Part shown: one piece after another, positions 1 through 13,000 of the stretch
How positions within the stretch are numbered: the first letter of the stretch is position 1
Layout: every line of letters starts with the position of its first letter
Source: Myxocyprinus asiaticus
Lineage: Eukaryota > Chordata > Actinopteri > Cypriniformes > Catostomidae
Direction: 5' to 3'
Assembly: GCF_019703515.2 (NCBI RefSeq)
Contig: NC_059385.1
Location: 27,384,001-27,448,000, forward strand
DNA length: 64,000 nucleotides
The notes under the pieces: generated by a model
What the model saw: the letters and a program-made list of their open reading frames with translations, nothing else
What the model was told of the DNA's origin: nothing
Databases searched by the model: none
Translations under genes and position numbers: made by a program

Positions 1-83
1 TCCAGCGAGGTGACGGTCTCCTCCTCGCCCCTCAAGCAGCGGCATGGCACCAGCCGCACAAACAAATTCCGCTTGCTGCTCAT
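1..83 (-). CDS. erbin: erbin, first coding exon (N-terminus, partial)
   Basis: Reading leftwards from the ATG at 83-81 gives 27 codons before the window ends: MSSKRNLFVRLVPCRCLRGE, then EEETVTSLD-like residues. This matches the conserved N-terminus of erbin, a LAP-family scaffold with N-terminal leucine-rich repeats and a C-terminal PDZ domain that binds ERBB2 and sits at the basolateral membrane. Cys14 and Cys16 lie where erbin is known to be palmitoylated. The exon spans 1-102; the acceptor AG is at 103-104 behind a pyrimidine-rich tract, and 19 nt of 5' UTR precede the ATG. LRR repeats would follow in exons outside the window. The related LRRC7 (densin) N-terminus is less similar, and the neighbouring nln gene supports erbin. 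Identity is from memory of the family; splice site and start are seen directly. Confidence 0.9.
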   Translation of the reverse strand, partial: MSSKRNLFVRLVPCRCLRGEEETVTSL

Positions 84-102
84 CCTCACAACAGCTCAGG
101 CA
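84..102 (-). other. erbin: erbin 5' UTR portion of exon 2 and splice acceptor
   Basis: Nineteen untranslated bases separate the acceptor (AG read on the minus strand at 104-103, preceded by CCTGTCTTTCTCCTGT) from the ATG. A short UTR piece before the start codon fits a gene whose first exon is non-coding. Confidence 0.8.
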
Positions 103-104
103 CT

Positions 105-1133
105 ACAGGAGAAAGACAGGCAACATGATCACCATCTCAAGAACGTTAATTATTTAAGGAAAGAAACACTGGGATATGGGATAGGGCTGTCAAAACAGCT
201 TGGTTTACAGCTCAGTTACACACACTGCACATTGTCTTTTTATGATTCGCCATTCACTCCGAGAAGGCATCGTTCTTGCTGTTTAGGCCAAACTACTGCT
301 TATACAGCCAACAATTGTTCGTCTTATACAATAACTGGCAGCGGATCACATTAACATTCATTAAAACCCATTCATATTCATGGTCATTGAAAACAGAATG
401 ATTATCCTTGTCCTTTCGTGTTGTTGGGAAATAACATGCACATGCATTAGAGAAAAGCCCTCGATATCGTATGAAAAAGGGCAGCTGAATATTTGCTCAT
501 GAAATGCAATCAGAGCAGTTTCCATGATGTTACTGCTCTAGTTTTCTAAAAACCAATGGCAACAACTCTCTGCCGTACAAATAACTATTCTCTTGTGTTT
601 TGTGTGAATCATAATGAAGAGCACTTCAGTCTGCATTTGGATGACAATTGTGACCAGGTCTGTTGCCCTTGCTATTCAGAGGTATGATATGAATTTAATA
701 CAGTAGTTCACCTAAAAAATGAAACATTTTGTAATTTACTACTGACAGAATATTTTACTATGGACAGATATTTTAATGAGTATCCTAGTACGTATTCTCA
801 ATACAATGGCAGTGGAGAGTGATACACTTTTAAGCTTCAAAACGGACAGGAAAACATAATAAAGGCTGCCATGCGTCATTGTCCAAGTCTTCTGAAGGCA
901 TAAAATAAGTTTTGGTGAGAAATAAGACAAAATGTAAGTCTTTTTTAAGTGAAGAGTCTTCAAGTCCATTCTGCGTTTATGAACGCTATGAAAAATGCTT
1001 GCTCACAATGGTTTGCATTTTCATGCGAGAGCTTTCATTGTTTGAAACAACATGAGGGTCAGTAAATCATGATATAGTTTGTCATTAATTCTGGTGAACT
1101 ATGCCTTAAAATGTTCACATTTTGAAATGTGTA
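105..1133. other. erbin intron 1, proximal end, no gene seen
   Basis: AT-rich intronic sequence just upstream of the erbin coding exon. No recognisable coding block or repeat boundary; the reading frames present are short and look like chance. Confidence 0.5.
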
Positions 1134-1888
1134 GAGGGCACAAATGTAATGATTGGTCCTAAATGTAATAAAGGCCTTAAATGTTCCCTAATTACCTTTG
1201 GTCCTAAATGTAATAACTATTGGTCCTTTGTGTATACCAATGTGCCAGAAGGGTGTTTTATATATTTTTATGTAAGGTAGTTTATGTTTGTATATATTAG
1301 TCTATAGACAGATATAATGTTGATATCATGTTCATGCAATCATGTTTGATTACTAGTCATATTTAGTTTAATGACGTTAGGTAATTATAAAGTTTTTTTA
1401 TTTTACATTTACAGCCATTATTACACTTTGGATCACAAGTTATTACATTTTAATTACATTAAGGGGCCTTTTTAATTATTATTATTTATTTATTTACATT
1501 TAGGGCCCTTTATTTCATTTAGGGCTTGTATTACATTAAGAACAACATTTATTTATGTATTTATTTTATTTATTTATTTTTAGAGCCCTTTATTTCATTT
1601 AGGACCACAGGCTATTACATGTTGGACGTTTTTTTACATTTAGGACAACATTTCTATTACATTTAGGGCCTTTATTTCATTTAGGAACAAATTTTATTAC
1701 ATTTAGAGCCTTTAGTACTTTAGACCCATTTATGACATAAAAGGGCCACATTTTTATTACACTGAAGGTAAGGCTGGGCGATATGACTACATATATCGTG
1801 GCGACAACATGTGTCAATCGATAGAGATTTTGCTATTTTGTGTATATGGCAATATGTAAATATCCATGTGCACGACGTGTACAAATCA

Positions 1889-2660
1889 AATCCCCTGTTT
1901 GACTGCAAAAGACCTTAAGGAAGATTTAGCAGACACTGGAGTAGTGGTGCACTGTTCTACTGTGCAGCGACACCTGCACAAATATGACCTTCATGAAGAC
2001 TCATGAGAAGAAAACCTTTCCTGTGTCCTCACCACAAATTTCAGCGTCAGAAGTTTGCAAATGAACATCTAAACAAGCCTGATGCATTTTAGAAACAAGT
2101 CCTGTGGACTGATGAAGTTAAAATGTAACTTTTTGGCCGCAATGAGCAAAGGTATGTTTGGAGAAAAAAGGGTGCAGAATTTCATGAAACGATCATCTCT
2201 CCAACTGTTAAGCACGGGGGTGGATCGATCATGCTTTGGGCTTGTGTTGATGCCAGTGGCACAGGGGAACATTTCACTGGAAGAGGAAAGAATGGATTAA
2301 ATTAAATACCAGCAAATTCTGGAAGCAAACATCACACTATCTGTAAAAAAGCTGAAGATGAAAAGAGGATGGCTTCTACAACAGGATAATGATCCTAAAC
2401 ACACCTCAGAATCCACAATGGTCTACCTCAAGAGGCGCAAGCTGAAGGTTTTGCCATGGCCCTCACAGTCCCTTGACCTAAACATCACCGAAAATCTGTG
2501 GATAGACCTCAAAAGAGCAGTGCATGCAAGACGGCCCAAGAATCACAGAACTAGATGCCTTTTGCAAAGAAGAATGTGTGAAAATCCCCCAAACAAGAAT
2601 TGAAAGAGACTTATCTGGCTACAAAAAGCGTTTACAAGCTGTGATACTTGCCAGGGTGTG
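1889..2660 (+). pseudogene. Tc1-like DDE transposase pseudogene
   Basis: Translated pieces in shifting frames match a Tc1-like transposase: an N-terminal helix-turn-helix part (LTAKDLKEDLADTGVVVHC), then a WTDEVK-like block with the first catalytic Asp, HGGGSIMLWACVDASGTG, then WLLQQDNDPKHTSESTM with the second Asp, then SLDLNITENLWIDLKRA with the final Glu. All three DDE residues survive, but several stops and frameshifts (for example near 2000-2130 and 2300) break the gene. It cannot make a working enzyme. The longest open piece is 2358-2603. Confidence 0.85.
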
Positions 2661-2894
2661 TTACTAAGTACTGACCATGCAGGGTGCCCAAACTTTTGCT
2701 TCGGGCCCTTCACCTTTTTTGTTATTTTGAAACTGTAAAAGATGGAAATAAAAAAGTAAAATTGCTTAAAATATTAAAGAAATGTGTCATCTTTAACTTT
2801 ACGTCTTTTGGAAATCAGGCCATCTTTTGCTCGCTTAGCTATTCACAGCAACAGAAATTTTGATCAGGGGTGCCCAAACTTTTGCATGCCACTG
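1889..2894 (+). mobile_element. 5'-truncated Tc1/mariner element
   Basis: The right terminal repeat GGGTGCCCAAACTTTTGC ends in CACTG followed by the TA target (2895-2896); a related copy of the same motif occurs at 2687-2703, just after the transposase. The left terminal repeat is absent, so the copy is truncated. It is nested in the outer inverted-repeat element. Confidence 0.8.
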
Positions 2895-2971
2895 TAGAAG
2901 AAATTGGTCATATCGCTACCACTAATTGAAGGCCTTTTTCATTTAGGACCATTTCATTCATTTGTGCCCTC

Positions 2972-4232
2972 AACAAATGCCCTCAAGCCACCAACATTTT
3001 GTGTTCTGCTGCTGGCGTTTCTTTGCCTTGTAACATTTATGCATTATACATCATATGTTTGCATCAAGAGTATTTTGATGAGTATAAGTACAAGTAAATG
3101 AATGAAATGAATTAGTTATGTTGAGCCATTACATTTACATACTGGCCACAGTATTACATTATACAAGGTCCGGCATGCATCACACCAAAGGAAACACGTC
3201 AGTACTACTGGATAATAAATGCAGAGATCAGTGATATATTCATATTCCTTTAAGGAAAGTAAATAAAGAAAAGTAAAAACCACAGGACCCAATCCTAATT
3301 CCTCTTGTAGTGTTTCCAAGCACACCACTGTGTTACAACACACTATGTCCTGATTAGATGAAGTCCTGCAGTATTGTGACTGGCGTCTAGAGTACCCGCT
3401 TTTAGACATGAATTTCTGTATACAAAAGAGACAAGAAGCGTAAGAGGAAAAAATGTCTAAATCTGATCTGACTTTGTTGTAGCGAGTCAAAGCGAGAAGT
3501 GTGGGAAAATGTGCGAATATTTTCCGCTGCCCAACCAAGTGTTACAGTGCTGGTCATGTGAGGATGATGGTGGTCCATGAAGAAGTGCTGGATTACATCA
3601 CAGTTTCTGGAAAGCAGCTCCATCAATGAGATCCATGTGGAAAGACTGTAGAGAATGTGACTTATACTCTCCTCCTCTTCATCAGCAGATAGAAAGCCCA
3701 ACCCTTCTTCATTGTGTGTGTGAATATGTTTGGCCCGAGGGTGTCAAAGGACCATTCACATCCAAACAACTATTTCTTCAATGGCAAATACCAAGTCACA
3801 CATACATGGGCATGAGTACTCGAACGTGACAGCAATGATTGATCATGCAAACACAATAATTATGTGACAATGTTTTAACATTTAAATATTTCACACCGTT
3901 CAAAGTCCAGTCACCACTATCTGCAAACGTGCTAAAAGGAGGTCTTATTTTTTCTATTGTGATTATCCACAGTGCCTGTTGTGAGCAATGTTCCCAATAT
4001 TATACTTGACCCATACTACCCTACGAAGCCAAAATGCAGTAACTACACAAACACTGAAACTGAGAAAAATGGCTTTGATGTTTATCCAATTGTCTGGCTA
4101 AAGGTGGATTATAAAATAGTCTCGCACTGTTTTCTTTACATCTTAGTATAGTTGAGCCAAACCTGCCTGGCACAGGACAGATCATGGTCAAAGAGACTGG
4201 AGGTCAATCAACCCAACAAGATGCGTAGTTAT
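2972..4232. other. intronic stretch without identified gene
   Basis: Two overlapping minus-strand frames (3116-3538 and 3402-3701) are open but show no domain, low-complexity bias or homology I recognise. I treat the stretch as intronic. Confidence 0.4.
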
Positions 4233-5483
4233 TAGGGCTGCATAATTAATTGAAAAAATAATCGAGATTACAATCATAGCTATGGCAATTAACTAACGTT
4301 AAGTGTCAATTAGAGCATTACACTTAAATCTACTCCCATTGCGTCAAAATTTTCAATTTACAAAATGTTTTTGTCTGTTGTGTGCATGAACACAATTGCA
4401 AATCAGAGGTGTTTAAATTAGTCAATCGTCACATCAGTAACAACAACCTAATATTGTTGCATTGATCACTTTTTGTGTATATTTTTTGAAAATTAGAAGA
4501 ACCAAAAATTGTTTTTCATGCAATAAAAGCCATTCAGGGAAACAGTTGTTTTGGACATGTAGCGTACATAGCCCCACACAAAATATGCTTTTTATTGTAA
4601 ATTCTATTACTCGAACTGTAATAATCGTAATTACGATATCAAGGGAAACAACTGACAAATAGGACTGGTTAAAAACATAGATATTCTAATGCATTGGAAT
4701 CTTCATTTGAACAATCTTGAAATCGCTTCTTAAATCCCAAGATAGATCTTTTACTCTATGCGCAACCCTCTACTATAATGAGAGGAAATCACTCAAATTT
4801 GCAACCAAAAGGTGACTAAAAATGTCTATGATTAGCCACTGGCTGGTAAATGTTCAGATTTCACTCCCCAGTGATTGTGTAGTATAGTGGTGAAGACATT
4901 TGACTCGTTCTGTGTAATGAGTGTCCACGCAATCCATTTGTCATTGAATAATGTCTCTTTTAATATCTTTTCTGTTCTTTACAGTCAGTTGTTGAAAACA
5001 ACAACAACAAAAAAACATTTCATTCTAATCACGCATAGCAAGGATGATGTAAAGCCATTAGTCCTTTCTTGTTAATATGCGCTCATTTACAGACACTCAT
5101 TACAGAACTGCTGGTTTTCTTAAAGAGACAGTACCAGTTTATAGCATGTGTAAATACTATAAATTATGTATGTAAACAATAAACATGTAACAAAATATAT
5201 GCAATATAATGTTATATTTATTGATGGAATGCATGGATTTGTTCATTTTTAAAAAGCTAAAATGTGAGCAAAATGATGAAAAAATAAAGTAGTAAAATGT
5301 ATATTTTCATAAAGTACCTAGTTAGAAAGTCCCCTGTATAATTAACATCATTAGTTGGGAGAGAATCCAAACGATATCCAAACGAATCGAAAGCTTGTGA
5401 ATTGGAATTGAATCAAATTGTGAAATCTGTATCAATACCCAGCCCTATTGACAATTATGATTTGTCATCATTGTGCAGCCCTA
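4233..5483. mobile_element. hAT-like non-autonomous element, family A
   Basis: It starts TAGGGCTGCATAATTAAT and ends CATTGTGCAGCCCTA, giving inverted termini. The flanks share AGTTA, compatible with an 8-bp hAT target duplication with drift. A second, diverged copy of the same family occupies 47032-51114. A further hAT-like element is inserted inside (4660-5447). Confidence 0.7.
4660..5447. mobile_element. hAT-like element nested in family A copy
   Basis: It starts TAGGACTGGTTA and ends ATACCCAGCCCTA. Flanking octamers ctgacaaa (4652-4659) and ttgacaat (5448-5455) match at 6 of 8 positions, as expected for an aged 8-bp hAT target duplication. Removing it rejoins the outer element cleanly. 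Confidence 0.7.
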
Positions 5484-7600
5484 AGTTACTACGCCATGCA
5501 GGGCAGTATAGGTCTTTGTTTTATTTAAGTTTCTTTATTTATTATATTCTGTTAGTTTGCATATGCAAACAGGCGTCTTTGGTTGTTGTTTTGTGCTATT
5601 TTTTTATCTTGATCGTTGCAATTTTAAGACAGCATGTTCAAAAAACAGTTCAACTTTTAAAAACTAAGCTTTTAAAAATTAAGCTTTAAAAAAAATTAAG
5701 CTCAAGCTGTGTTCTGTTCCATTCCGTTACTCTACATCTACCTGATTTTGAACAAGAGCGCATCCAGTGTAAACACCCCGTAAGAAATATGTCTAATCGC
5801 GGTCAGGTGGATCCTTATTATATGGGCCTTTCTTAAGACAAACTAATCAATTAGCCTTTCACATAAACCACAGGCTAATAATTTTGCACAGCTAATTAAG
5901 TCTCAAGAAAATGTTGGCCAGTCACAGTTATTTGTGGTTTTAATGTACCCCCAGTTTCACTTTCACAGCCATTGTGTTTCTATGCTGCGGAAACTTTGGA
6001 CTGACCGTGATAGTGAGTAAGAACAGGCTGCTCTCCGGAGGCCTCCTCTTATCAGTCATAATAAACACACACGGCTGGTAATGGCGACATACACAAGAGC
6101 CAACACACACGCATGGAGGGAAATGAGCGTGCTTGCCCTCAATGCAAGTAGGTTCAGGGTGGAGAATGAGTGTTTCCCTTTAACACACTGATGGACAATG
6201 ACAGCCAGATCCTGTTGGTATCAACGTAGCTGCCATTACGAAGTCTACAGTATGTTCGAGCTACAGGGAAGAACGCTTTGACTCACCTTCTCTCGGGACA
6301 GATGCATGACTGCACTTTGAGCAGTGAAGGAGAGCAGTAACATTTTTCAGTATCCAAAATGGCATTAATGTGTGTGTAGATCAAGGAGGTCTATAACAGA
6401 GTCCCTCCATCATTCAATGTTAGCAAAAAACCATAACATGGTGGCACACCAGCAAGAAGACCCTTGTTTTTGAATGAATGTCAATGGAAGAGATTCTAAA
6501 TAAACTGCTTTTGTGAGGAAACCGCTTATCACTTTATGAATTGGCTGTCGGTCTGCTAATTTTCAACATATTTTACATTAAATAATCATTTTGGGAGTGA
6601 ACTATGAGTTGAGTTTATAACAGAAAAAGCTGTTTTATTAGAGAAATCACAGACAATGATTAGTGAAAAACATTGTGGATTTCATGGCTACTCATGAATG
6701 GCCGTCAGTGGAGAAAGATGCTTCTTAAATGGTTTTACACTTACCTTAAACTGCACGGCTTGTTGAAGAGAGGTGTGCTTTTACTTTTCTAAGCAATCAG
6801 ACTTACAATTCTCACATGGTGGATTATGAAGCGGACGAAGAAGTTCAATAGAATTACATTGAAGGAGCGACAAGAGCCATTTCTGGAGAGCAGAAGACTT
6901 TGTGGTCATCTCTTTTGACTTGGGCCAGTAAGCAACCACCTAGCACCCTGAACACAATAGCAGTTGCATAGCAATGCCCTGGCAACCACCCACAACACCA
7001 TCTTCCAGTGAGATTTAAATGGGCACGCACCATTCACATTTTTTCAGAAATTGTAATTGGCAGGGAAGGTATAAGAGTGGTTTGCCTGCTGGTACAGCTT
7101 TCACATCAAATTCCTGTGCTCTCTCTCCTGTGCCATTCCACTGTGGTCTCTTTATCTGGAAAACTCTGTCCCATCGGACAACCCTTAACCCCTCTGGTCA
7201 GTTCCATTGCCATGGTTACGTCTGGCCTGATGGTGGGAGTACGACTGGTGAGAAAACACTGGACACTGCGAAAGACACTGCTACATTTCACAGCGTAGCT
7301 CACGGCCTCAAGGTTACTGGCATCATATGGCATCAAAAACATCTCGGTAGTGTTTCAACGAAAACACCTGTGGGGTAAAATTACACCTACCAAGTACCGC
7401 AGAGGAGGAGGAAGTGGTAGCAGGAAATGCAGTGGGACTTGTTCACATGCATGCTGGCACTGTTAAGGCCATGCCACTGTGTAGGGGATGGGTTTCATGG
7501 ATCATTTACTGCTGGCTCCCAGTTTAATAAAGGATTGTAGCCAAAAAAAAAAGGTGACATGAGAAGCTTAGAGGAAACAGACAACAAGACTGTCAGGATC
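5484..7600. other. intronic stretch without identified gene
   Basis: Mixed-composition intron. A relatively GC-rich block at about 6990-7520 contains overlapping frames of 96-119 codons on both strands, but none resembles a known protein. No repeat ends seen. Confidence 0.4.
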
Positions 7601-7604
7601 CAGA

Positions 7605-7690
7605 ACTGTAAATGAACAGTTCACCCAAATTTGTCTTTCTTCTGTGGAACACAAAGAGATTGCTTTTCAGAGTGCTCTTTTTTTCATAAT
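7605..7690 (+). repeat. fragment of the fold-back TTAA family
   Basis: It contains CAGTTCACCCAAA followed by a block like TTTCTTCTGTGGAACACAAA. This combination recurs in the fold-back elements at 19.6, 43.7 and 46.8 kb. Boundaries unclear. Confidence 0.4.
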
Positions 7691-10087
7691 CGGACTGGGA
7701 CTTTCAAGCCCCAAAAATGAACAATGAAAAAAACCATTAGTCTTCGAAGGCCATATCATAGCTTTGTGTGAGGACCAGAATGCAATTTAAGCCCTTATGT
7801 GCAAATCTTCCCCCTCCAATGAAGCTTTCAAAAGTCATCCTTCTTTGTGAATGTACAAATATGGTGCATCACGACACGTCACACCAGATTTGACGCAACT
7901 GATGCTAAATGCCATTGGTTCTAACATAAATTGTAACTGATCATGATGTCGCAAATCAGAATATCTGAATATGCAAAAGTGTTACAGTGGCTTCCACATG
8001 CCTCACATCTTGGCATCGAAGTCCCATTTAGCCCCACTTTGCCCTCCACATGATAAGATTTGCAGAAAGTGTCACAAATGGGCGATTATATGAGTTTGCC
8101 AGGCAAGGCGGCGGGAGGTGCGCATAGTAAACATTAAAAACATGTTAAAAAAAAAAAAAAAAAAAAAAAACATGTTTTAAATACTAAATGAATTTGAAAA
8201 AGGTCTCAGCTAATGAACCATGTGAGGGAACAGGTTTAAATAAAAAAAACTTTTTTCTGAAAATGGACATTTATTCATTTCATAACTTACATCTTAAATG
8301 TAATCTATGTCAACTCCATCAGACACTAAAAAGCATGCTATATTAATTTTTCCATCCAAAAAGACTGTAAAGTCTTGAATAATAGTGTTCAGTAAAGGAG
8401 TTATGTAATAAAATACATTCTATACATTTGTTTTTCTATTTTCACATGATTCTGAAAATTCAGTTGACAAAATTGAAATTTTTTCCATCTTAACCATGTG
8501 TTGTACACTGAAGCCATTTTGTTTTTTTTCCTCAGCTGAAGCTGCCTCTATAACCTAAACTAAAATGACAAAATTATTTTACAGTTCTTAAAAGAAATTG
8601 TCACAATGGGAATGGCGGAGTTGACATGTTGAAGCTGTGATAGCAGAGACTTAAACATTGTTTAAAACATGAAAAAATATATAAAACTTACCAGACAACG
8701 TGTCCTACTGTTGCATCCACAGTAAAATCTGACAGAGTGGACGCAAAGTGAGGACAGAACTTTGATGGGCAGTTTTTTTTTTTTTTTTAATGGAAAATAT
8801 AATTTAAAGTTTACTTTATGCATTGTTTGATATCTTACAGATCCCTATATTTCATTTGATATTTATATTCATGAATTTGTTGCATTTTTAAACACTTTGT
8901 TTGGCAGTTTAACATTGTGAACTCTTGCTGAGGACAGTATGCAAAATAAAAATAAAAAAAGAATTATATAAAAAACAAAATTATTATCATGAATTTCTTG
9001 ATGTAGGACATGTTTTGTCCCTTATCTCAAGAATCAGTGAATTGCAGAAAGTAATAAGAGGACTTGTTTACGTTAAGATCTTAAGATGTTCTTGGTGAAT
9101 TTTAATTAGTTCAAGAACTGAGGTCTCTGGATGCTCAAAAACAAAAGGATTAACAGTGACCTCGGTTGAGAGGAAGCTCTGATGGGAGGAAGATCAAGGC
9201 AAATGATTGGGTTTGATTTTGAAGCTTTCCGAGGCTTCCTTGTGGGAACTCACTGACCCAATTCCCGCAGCTCTGTGGACCAGCGCTGAAGACCAATTAG
9301 AAAATGCTCACATTTTAAATATGATAAGGCTCCACACCCCTCCCCCAGCCTGTGGTTATCAGACTCAAACAACAGGAAGAGCTCATCTGCCGTTTTTCTG
9401 ATGCAGAGCGTTGTTGCCTTCTCTATGTGAAATTGTGCACACGTCGCCAAGTAACAGACACGTCACCAAGAAAGCCCCTGCAAATATGTGCAAGCCTTTT
9501 TGTGGCTGCTGACGTATATAGTTCTCAGTTCCTGGTGATGAGAAGGGAGTGTTTTCAGATCCGTCATGCATGAAAACGCACACAGGCGGCCGTTGCTTGA
9601 AGAACTGATGGAGGTGTAGTGTGATAGATCCAGCTGAAATGTACAGTTGGAGTGATGCATCAAAGAATTAGGAAACAGAAAAAGCCGGAGAGAAAGTGAG
9701 CAAGAGAGGAACACAGAAAGCATCAAGCACAACCCTGAAAATACGCAGTCTGGAGGGAAGAACTGAAAATAGCAGGATGTAGTGCAAGCTGTCTATCTTA
9801 AGTTTAGTTACAGCCCTGTGGAAATCTATATCAGTTGGCACAGTAATGTAGGGCAAGTTCTACTTCAATATTGTAAGACAGAAAGAGCGCAGAGAAGATA
9901 ATTTGACTCAAAACAAGGAAGTAAACTGGGAACTAATGCAAAGTCCTATTTACGAGGTGGTTCAAATCTGGACAAGATCCTTAATAACTAGACCGATTTC
10001 TACATCTAAAGTATAATACAATTACAACTGAAAAATGCAACTGAAAATATAGTTTTCAAAAAACAAAGACTTCAGTTAAATGAAATA
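7691..10087. other. intronic stretch without identified gene
   Basis: AT-rich intron with homopolymer runs, including an A run at 8145-8170 and a T run near 8771-8788. Overlapping short frames at 9207-9856 occur on both strands and look like chance. Confidence 0.4.
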
Positions 10088-13000
10088 CAGTGACCCCAAA
10101 AAGTATTTGGACACTTAAGCCACACTTAAAAATGACTACGTCATTGCACTAGACAACCAAAAATATCAAAGCAACAGACTTTTATTTTACAGACAGACAG
10201 CACAAGCACACTTTTCTAGCAAAATATTTCAGAAATAGAAGTTTGTTACGTTTTAAATAACACAATAAATATATAAGCATTTCATTTAACTTCAGCACTT
10301 TCATGTCCAAGGAGGGGTTGATTTTCATAAAAATGAGCCGATTTCAACTTTTTTCTTTTTGTTTTATGAAGGTCACATTTAGGCCTGTCGCATTTATTAA
10401 ATAATCCTCTGATCGCGGTTATCTGATCTAATCGCGAGATAATTGCGATTATTGTGCACTTCAAATTCCAATAACATTTTAATGCCTAAATAAGAGAATT
10501 TTAAGCGAATACATACTGTAAATGCCATCAATGGATGTTTTTGTCATTCAGTTGACCTCTGAGCATCACTGAGCCGCACCATCGATTAAACGCTCTGATG
10601 TGAGTGCCGAACTCCCGCGCAAATATAAACGAACAAATATAAACTTGGAGGGTGCATAACACTCCGGCTTTACTTTAAAATGTTCATAGCGGGTTTATAC
10701 ACAATGTTAATGACACGCAGTGACACAGAGGAGACACGCTTTATTTCTGTGGAGTGATAAAATGATGAAAAGAAAACAAGGTTTTGTTTCATGAGAAATA
10801 AGGGCTTGTGGGTTTAATCAGAGCATTAAAATAACGTGTGAGAGTAAAGAAATTAGGACAGAAATATTTTACTATTGCATACTGAAATATCATATAATAT
10901 TATATAACATAAATGTATATTTTTTTTAATATAGTAATTATTATTAAATATATAATAAATAATATAAAAGATGTGAGTTCCAAAAATAGCAGTGCAAATG
11001 TTAAATTGACCGCAACTAATGTTGACCAGACTCAGATTTTCAATAATAAACTATGAAAATCCGTTATAAAAATTGCACGTATACCGGTGCTGCGGTAGTA
11101 TCGCGATACCAAAGCTTCATAATACTGCCAGTGCCACAGTATTTTTTTAAACTGTAGTACCATCAATACGGTAGTACCATAAGTTATATTGTATGTGCGG
11201 TAGTATATATTATTTTCATTAAAACTTTTCACGTGGCCAACTTCGTCTGCAATAACATAAAAAAAAAAATACTCTTTTCGAGTGGCATCCCCTTCACGCA
11301 GTGCCCTTTAAGAGCACAAAATACGGTTTAGAATTTGACCCTTATATTGTTCACTTTTCAATGTGTGGTTTTCCCATGCTGAATCCCTCATGTTAATTTG
11401 GCGGTTGTGTCTCCTTATGGATAATATGGATTTAAGTAATACTTTGGAGAGTGAGAAGCTTTCTACACAACACATCTGCCGTTAAAGTCTACAAAGATTT
11501 TAAGCCAAAGGGGGAAACACCAACAACCTTATTAAACACCTTAAGACACATCCCACTGCTTCTGCAGAATACAAACAGGTTAGTGCCACTTCATTTAACC
11601 TAAATGCTTTATCTTAACATTTACAGATTTACATTTTCTCTGAAAAATAAAATGTTGCACTCGTTTATTTTTTTCCAATTACAAATGCATGGTGGCGGTA
11701 ACTTCACACTTATGATTGGCACCAGTGGTCTCTACCATCAACTTAAGCTTGCGATGCTTTTGGGAAACACAGCCCAGATAGGTTTGATCACGTCCCTGAG
11801 GCTTGCGATCTACCCGGTGTGTGTGTAATCTGCATTCGCGCTGCTGTTTACCAGAAGAGAGGGGCTGAAGCAGTGATAATAATGAAACAGTTGCTCAAAA
11901 CAGTTTTTTCAACGTCACAATTAGGGCTGCCCCCAACAAAAGATTTTCCTAGTCGACTAGTAGTCGTTAGTTAAAGCCATTAGTCGACTAGTGGCCGCAC
12001 GTTTATGATATTAATTGAATTATTGAAATATAAATTTTTGGGGGGGGCATCAGAAAATGGTTTAAGTTCCAGGGCTGAGAAAGAATGTTATAAGTAACAT
12101 TGCTAACACTGTTCTACATTACAGAGAAATACTAAACTGCAATAATGAGCCCTTAAAATATAAATTTTACAAGCGCAAGTACGAAGCGGGCTGCAGTGAC
12201 AACGGCAAAAGTGGTAATGATTCTGAATGTGTCGGAAAAACCAGCAAGGAGACTGTCTGAATATTTTGTTAAATTTATAGAGAAATGCACATTAAGTAAA
12301 ACATGCAGTAAGCGAGGTATTAATTTAGCTTCCCCACGAACACTTGGATAAGCCTAATAGCGCATATTTATCTAGGTTATCTAACGTTAGAGCGAGCGGC
12401 CATGCTAAGTGGCTAACGTTAGGCTACTTACATGTTTAAAATGATAAGCCATGTTTGAGGTTGATAAATGAAAGCCAACGTTTGCCTGCAGAATTCACGT
12501 CACCTTCTTGGGGTCATCCTTTACCCTCTCGAAATTATACCACACTTTAGATTTCCTGCCTGACATAATTAATTACCGCATGGACCAGCCGTCTAAACGA
12601 TCATGTCTGTCAGTCACTGACTGCGTGACTTCGCCACTTCCTGTGGAGTTTTTTTTCTGCAACCAACCGACCAAACAATACTTGGTCAACCAAGACTCTT
12701 CTCATCGACTATGAGGGGGCAGTCCTAGTCACAATATTTTTATGTTACCAACGTTCAAATAATCATAGAAATAATAGAATAAAAGTTTAAAGCTGTTGAT
12801 TTGATGAGGCGAAGCCTTTTTTATTTTACACCAAACTAAGAATGTATTAGGTAACAATTCATCCATCAGTTATTTTCACCACTTCCAGAGCAACATGTGT
12901 AATGGCTAGTTTCTAAGAACCACCTTTGCTATGAAAAACTGTTAAGAATTAACACACTATCATAAGGTATCATGATACTTTATCTGGTATAGTAGCATAA

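Larger units (their letters stand above)
1134..2971. mobile_element. outer inverted-repeat DNA element, unassigned family
   Basis: The left end reads GAGGGCACAAATGTAATG and the reverse complement of the right end reads GAGGGCACAAATGAATG. Both continue into matching GGTCCTAAATG and AAGGCCTT segments, so these are imperfect terminal inverted repeats of about 40 bp. The interior up to about 1765 is a low-complexity array built from CATTTAGGGCCTTTATT-like blocks. A Tc1 remnant and the left end of a hAT-like element (GGCTGGGCGATATGAC at 1772) interrupt it. No clear target duplication was found. Confidence 0.55.

Noticed and set aside
1..83. Assignment to lrrc7 (densin) in place of erbin
   Set aside because: The NLFVRLVPCRCLRGEEETVT stretch fits erbin better than the densin N-terminus, and the neighbour nln supports erbin.
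3116..3701. Minus-strand frames of 140 and 99 codons
   Set aside because: Overlapping, no motif or splice context, amino-acid make-up looks like chance.
7019..7378. 119-codon plus-strand frame with overlapping frames on both strands
   Set aside because: No domain, signal peptide or family pattern recognised, and competing frames of similar length exist. Could be part of an unknown retroelement but cannot be supported.
9207..9856. Cluster of seven short frames on both strands
   Set aside because: Mutually overlapping, none with a family pattern; typical of a low-stop-density patch.
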